From: an uncultured Lachnospiraceae bacterium
GTDB lineage: Bacteria > Bacillota > Clostridia > Lachnospirales > Lachnospiraceae
DNA length: 34,586 nt
Assembly: GCA_910588825.1 (NCBI GenBank)
Contig: CAJURF010000035.1
Span: 1-34,586, forward strand
Reading direction: 5' to 3'
Made by a program: the position numbers and the translations under genes. The notes under the pieces are model-generated. The model made no database searches, was not told where the DNA came from, and saw only the letters and a list, made by a program, of their open reading frames with translations. Of this stretch, positions 32,296-34,586 are shown in pieces. How positions within the stretch are numbered: the first letter of the stretch is position 1; the number at the start of each line of letters is the position of its first letter.

Positions 32296-33927
32296 ATGAG
32301 TTCCAAACAAAAAAGCAATGTTTTGGTGAAAAACGCCTCATTTTTGATGGCTGCGGCATTGATATCAAAAATTGTGGGCCTTCTATACAAAAGTCCGCTG
32401 ACCCATATTGTAGGGGCAGACGGCATGGCCTACTATGGACTGGCGCAGCAGGCGTATATGATCCTTTTAATGATTGCTTCCTACAGCATCCCCCAGGCAG
32501 TTTCGAAAATCATTGCCGAGAAGCTTGCCAAAGGAGAGTACAGAAATGCTCAGAAATATTTTAAGGGTTCCCTGCTCTATGCGGTGGTGGTGGGAGGGGC
32601 AGCGGCTCTTTTCTGTCTGGCCGGGGCAGGGATTCTCATCCCCAGCAATCAGCAGGGAGCTACGCTGGCGCTGAGATTTCTGGCGCCTACGATTTTTATG
32701 TCAGGTATTCTGGGTGTCTACCGGGGATATTTTCAGGCATACCGCAATATGGTGCCCACATCCATATCCCAGATCCTGGAGCAGTTTGCCAACGCTGCTT
32801 TCAGTATTGTGGCCGCATGGCTGTTTATTGAATTTGTGGCTGGCAGTGACAAGGACAGCATAGACCGCTGGGGGGCTGCCGGGGGAACCATAGGAACCGG
32901 TGTGGGGGTAGCCGCAGCTTTGGGGTTTGTGCTGGTGGTTTATCAGCTGAACCGGAGGATCATCCGCAGGAAAATTGTCTCAGACCATACGGGGCGGGTG
33001 GAAAGCTACCGGGAAGTGATTGAGGTAATTCTGCGCATGGTAACCCCCATTATCCTCAGCGCCTTTATCTATAATGTAAATGGATATATTGACGGATATC
33101 TTTTTTCAGAAATTCTGGGGAAACAGGGATTTGAGGATGAGGGAATCCGTATGCTGTATACGGAATATTCCATTTATTTTTTGTCCATTATCAATATACC
33201 GCTGACATTATCCAGTGCCGCGCCCACATCTATGATTCCGGAAGTCTCGGCGGCCTATGCAAAGAAACATATGGAGCTGGCCAATTTTAAGATTGACCAG
33301 GCGGTACAGCTTTCCATGTTTATTTCCATTCCCGCCGCCGTGGGGATGGCCGTCTTGTCCCAGCCCATTGTACGGATTCTTTTTCCGGATACCATTGGTA
33401 CAGCGGGGCTTTTGCTGAGCGTGGGAGCTGTCACGGTGATTTTAAACGGATTGTCGAATATTTCAAATGGTGTGCTCCAGGGAATCGGGATGCCCAACCT
33501 TCCCATGCGAAACGCCGCCATTGCACTGGTGGTGGATGTGACCTCCCTGGTGGTGATGCTTTTGACTACAGGGCTGGGAATTTTGGCTGTGGTTTTGGCG
33601 ATTATTGTCTATTCGGTGATTATCTGTGTGCTGAATGACATATCCATGAAAAAATTCCTGGGATATAAAAATAAATGGGTGGAAGCCTATCTGATTCCCC
33701 TGATGGCGTCAGCACCCATGGCATTGACCGCCTGGCTTTTATTTAATGGGCTCTATACGCTGATACCATCCAACCTGCTGGGGCTGGCAGTGTCTGTGCC
33801 TGTGGCTGCAGCGGTATATATTGTTCTGTATATTGTATTTGCCAGAGTCCCGGAGGAACAGCTGCAGGCATTTCCTTTTGGCAGCTGGCTGGTGCGGATT
33901 GCTTATCTTTTGAGGATTTATGGGTGA
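32296..33927 (+). CDS. SpoVB/MurJ-like polysaccharide or lipid flippase (MATE superfamily)
   Basis: 543 residues with about fourteen hydrophobic spans, the polysaccharide-transport branch of MATE. Typical stretches are VKNASFLMAAALISKIVGLLYKSPLTHIVG at the N-terminus, YSIPQAVSKIIAEKLAKGEY, GVYRGYFQAYRNMVPTSISQILEQF and SAAPTSMIPEVSAAYAKK. This is the SpoVB/YtgP-like group of Firmicutes; lipid II or another undecaprenyl-linked glycan is the likely cargo, but specificity cannot be read off. CAGAGGA precedes the ATG. 51 bases after ung; a strong terminator follows. Confidence 0.88.
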   Translation: MSSKQKSNVLVKNASFLMAAALISKIVGLLYKSPLTHIVGADGMAYYGLAQQAYMILLMIASYSIPQAVSKIIAEKLAKGEYRNAQKYFKGSLLYAVVVGGAAALFCLAGAGILIPSNQQGATLALRFLAPTIFMSGILGVYRGYFQAYRNMVPTSISQILEQFANAAFSIVAAWLFIEFVAGSDKDSIDRWGAAGGTIGTGVGVAAALGFVLVVYQLNRRIIRRKIVSDHTGRVESYREVIEVILRMVTPIILSAFIYNVNGYIDGYLFSEILGKQGFEDEGIRMLYTEYSIYFLSIINIPLTLSSAAPTSMIPEVSAAYAKKHMELANFKIDQAVQLSMFISIPAAVGMAVLSQPIVRILFPDTIGTAGLLLSVGAVTVILNGLSNISNGVLQGIGMPNLPMRNAAIALVVDVTSLVVMLLTTGLGILAVVLAIIVYSVIICVLNDISMKKFLGYKNKWVEAYLIPLMASAPMALTAWLLFNGLYTLIPSNLLGLAVSVPVAAAVYIVLYIVFARVPEEQLQAFPFGSWLVRIAYLLRIYG

Positions 33928-34000
33928 ATGTTTGGGGAGTAGCAGAAATATCTATTAATCTTGTAGAATTGAACATCATGAAAGCGTAAGACAGTAAGCA

Positions 34001-34040
34001 GAGCCCATGGCTGGGGAAGTTTCCAGCCGTGGGCTCTTTT
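34001..34040 (+). terminator. Rho-independent terminator after the flippase gene
   Basis: GAGCCCATGGCTGG (34001-34014) pairs with CCAGCCGTGGGCTC (34023-34036, one G-U) over an 8-base loop, followed by TTTT. The minus-strand gene beyond it ends at 34039, so the two converge here. Confidence 0.9.
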
Positions 34041-34545
34041 AAAACTCAAGTGTAAAAACGCAGGTTTTCTGCACTGCTGATATCAATTCTTCGTTGTCAT
34101 TGGTTATCGTTTCAATCTCTGCATTTGCGTTTCCGGAATATAAGGTAAAATACTTGCCATTGCGGACAGTTTTGCCCACTGTTATCCGTGCACGGTATCG
34201 TGCGGACGGTAAATTCTGTCCGGATGTGTCTTTGCCATTCCATGAAAAAGAAACAGAGGCATTTTTTGCATAACGTTTAAATTCTTTTGTATAGCAGATA
34301 TTGCCGCTCTCATCTACAATCTGTGCCACTACGTTTTTAGACGTGCTGGACAATTTGAACGTGGTTTTAATTCTGTTTACGTCTGAGATAAACGGCTTTC
34401 CATCAGATGTTTTTGGACTGATTGAAGTGACATTGGTCTTTGGTTTTGAGACTTTAACGGTATATCTGAGTTTTTTGCCTAAGTTATTTATAAATTTTTT
34501 CTGAACATCATTGACAATGAGGTATATTTCCGTTAGTATTAACAT
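34039..34545 (-). pseudogene. Probable surface-protein remnant with FlgD-like Ig domain
   Basis: 168-codon frame. The second half (about residues 55-150) has the beta-rich pattern of FlgD-like Ig domains: VVAQIVDESGNICYTKEF, then FSWNGKDTSGQNLPSARYRARITVG. Such domains usually sit at the C-terminus of secreted or wall-bound proteins. Here the start codon at 34545 has no ribosome site, an in-frame TGA lies seven codons upstream (34564-34566), and there is no signal peptide, only a short hydrophobic stretch (LILTEIYLIV). I read it as the 3' part of a larger broken gene; an intact small protein is less likely. The 41 bases to the window edge contain no rescue in frame. Confidence 0.5.
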
Positions 34546-34586
34546 ATAAATAAGCCAGTGGTATCACTGATTGGGCTGGTCGAAAG

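Overview
The window is a chromosomal segment of a low-to-mid GC Firmicute, most likely a gut Lachnospiraceae (Clostridium cluster XIVa). The assignment rests on the gpmI-eno-secG-rnr-smpB-ssrA housekeeping order, a Gram-positive type GalT, an RsgI-like anti-sigma factor, choline-binding-type wall repeats and an anaerobic (early cobalt insertion) cobalamin pathway. I cannot name a genus from sequence alone. No phage, IS element, CRISPR array, tRNA or rRNA was seen.

Layout. (1) 1-9520: the tail of an unidentified gene, then hom, gpmI, eno, greA, secG, rnr, a secreted wall-bound SGNH-hydrolase-like protein, smpB and the tmRNA gene ssrA. (2) 9520-12184: an accessory island with a tiny secreted Cys/His-rich protein and, convergent to it, an ECF sigma / RsgI-like anti-sigma pair whose extracellular tail ends in a His cluster. 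Several strong inverted repeats lie here, followed by a 146-residue protein of unknown function. (3) 12181-23580: a tightly packed cobalamin operon, cbiD-cbiF-cbiG-cbiH-cbiJET-cbiA-cbiB-cobD-cobQ-cbiC, with ATGA overlaps at cbiJET/cbiA/cbiB/cobD, driven by a near-consensus promoter with a leader too short for a B12 riboswitch. (4) 23717-26366: galK-galT. (5) 26447-30088: cobaltochelatase cbiK (minus strand) divergent from hemA-sirC-hemC, with back-to-back promoters. (6) 30163-33927: hisH-hisF-ung and a SpoVB/MATE-type flippase. (7) 34039-34545 (minus): a probable remnant of a surface protein with a FlgD-like Ig domain.

How it fits together: HemA and HemC supply the tetrapyrrole, SirC makes sirohydrochlorin, CbiK inserts cobalt, and CbiH/F/G/D/J/E/T/C then build the corrin ring. 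CbiA and CobQ amidate it, and CobD with CbiB attach the aminopropanol arm. Steps not encoded here, and presumably elsewhere, are HemL, HemB, HemD, CobA, CbiL, adenosylation and CobU/S/T.

The most promising undescribed element is the 9.6-11.6 kb island. It combines a secreted peptide with two copies of a YCVxHxxxH motif, an anti-sigma factor with a His-rich tail, and unusual dyads at their promoters, directly upstream of a cobalt-using pathway. A metal sensing or buffering module is my inference and is not demonstrated. Start codons were re-chosen from ribosome binding sites, overlaps and promoter positions where the longest open frame was implausible (hom, greA, secG, the SGNH protein, the sigma factor, cbiA, cbiB, cobD, galT, hemA, sirC).
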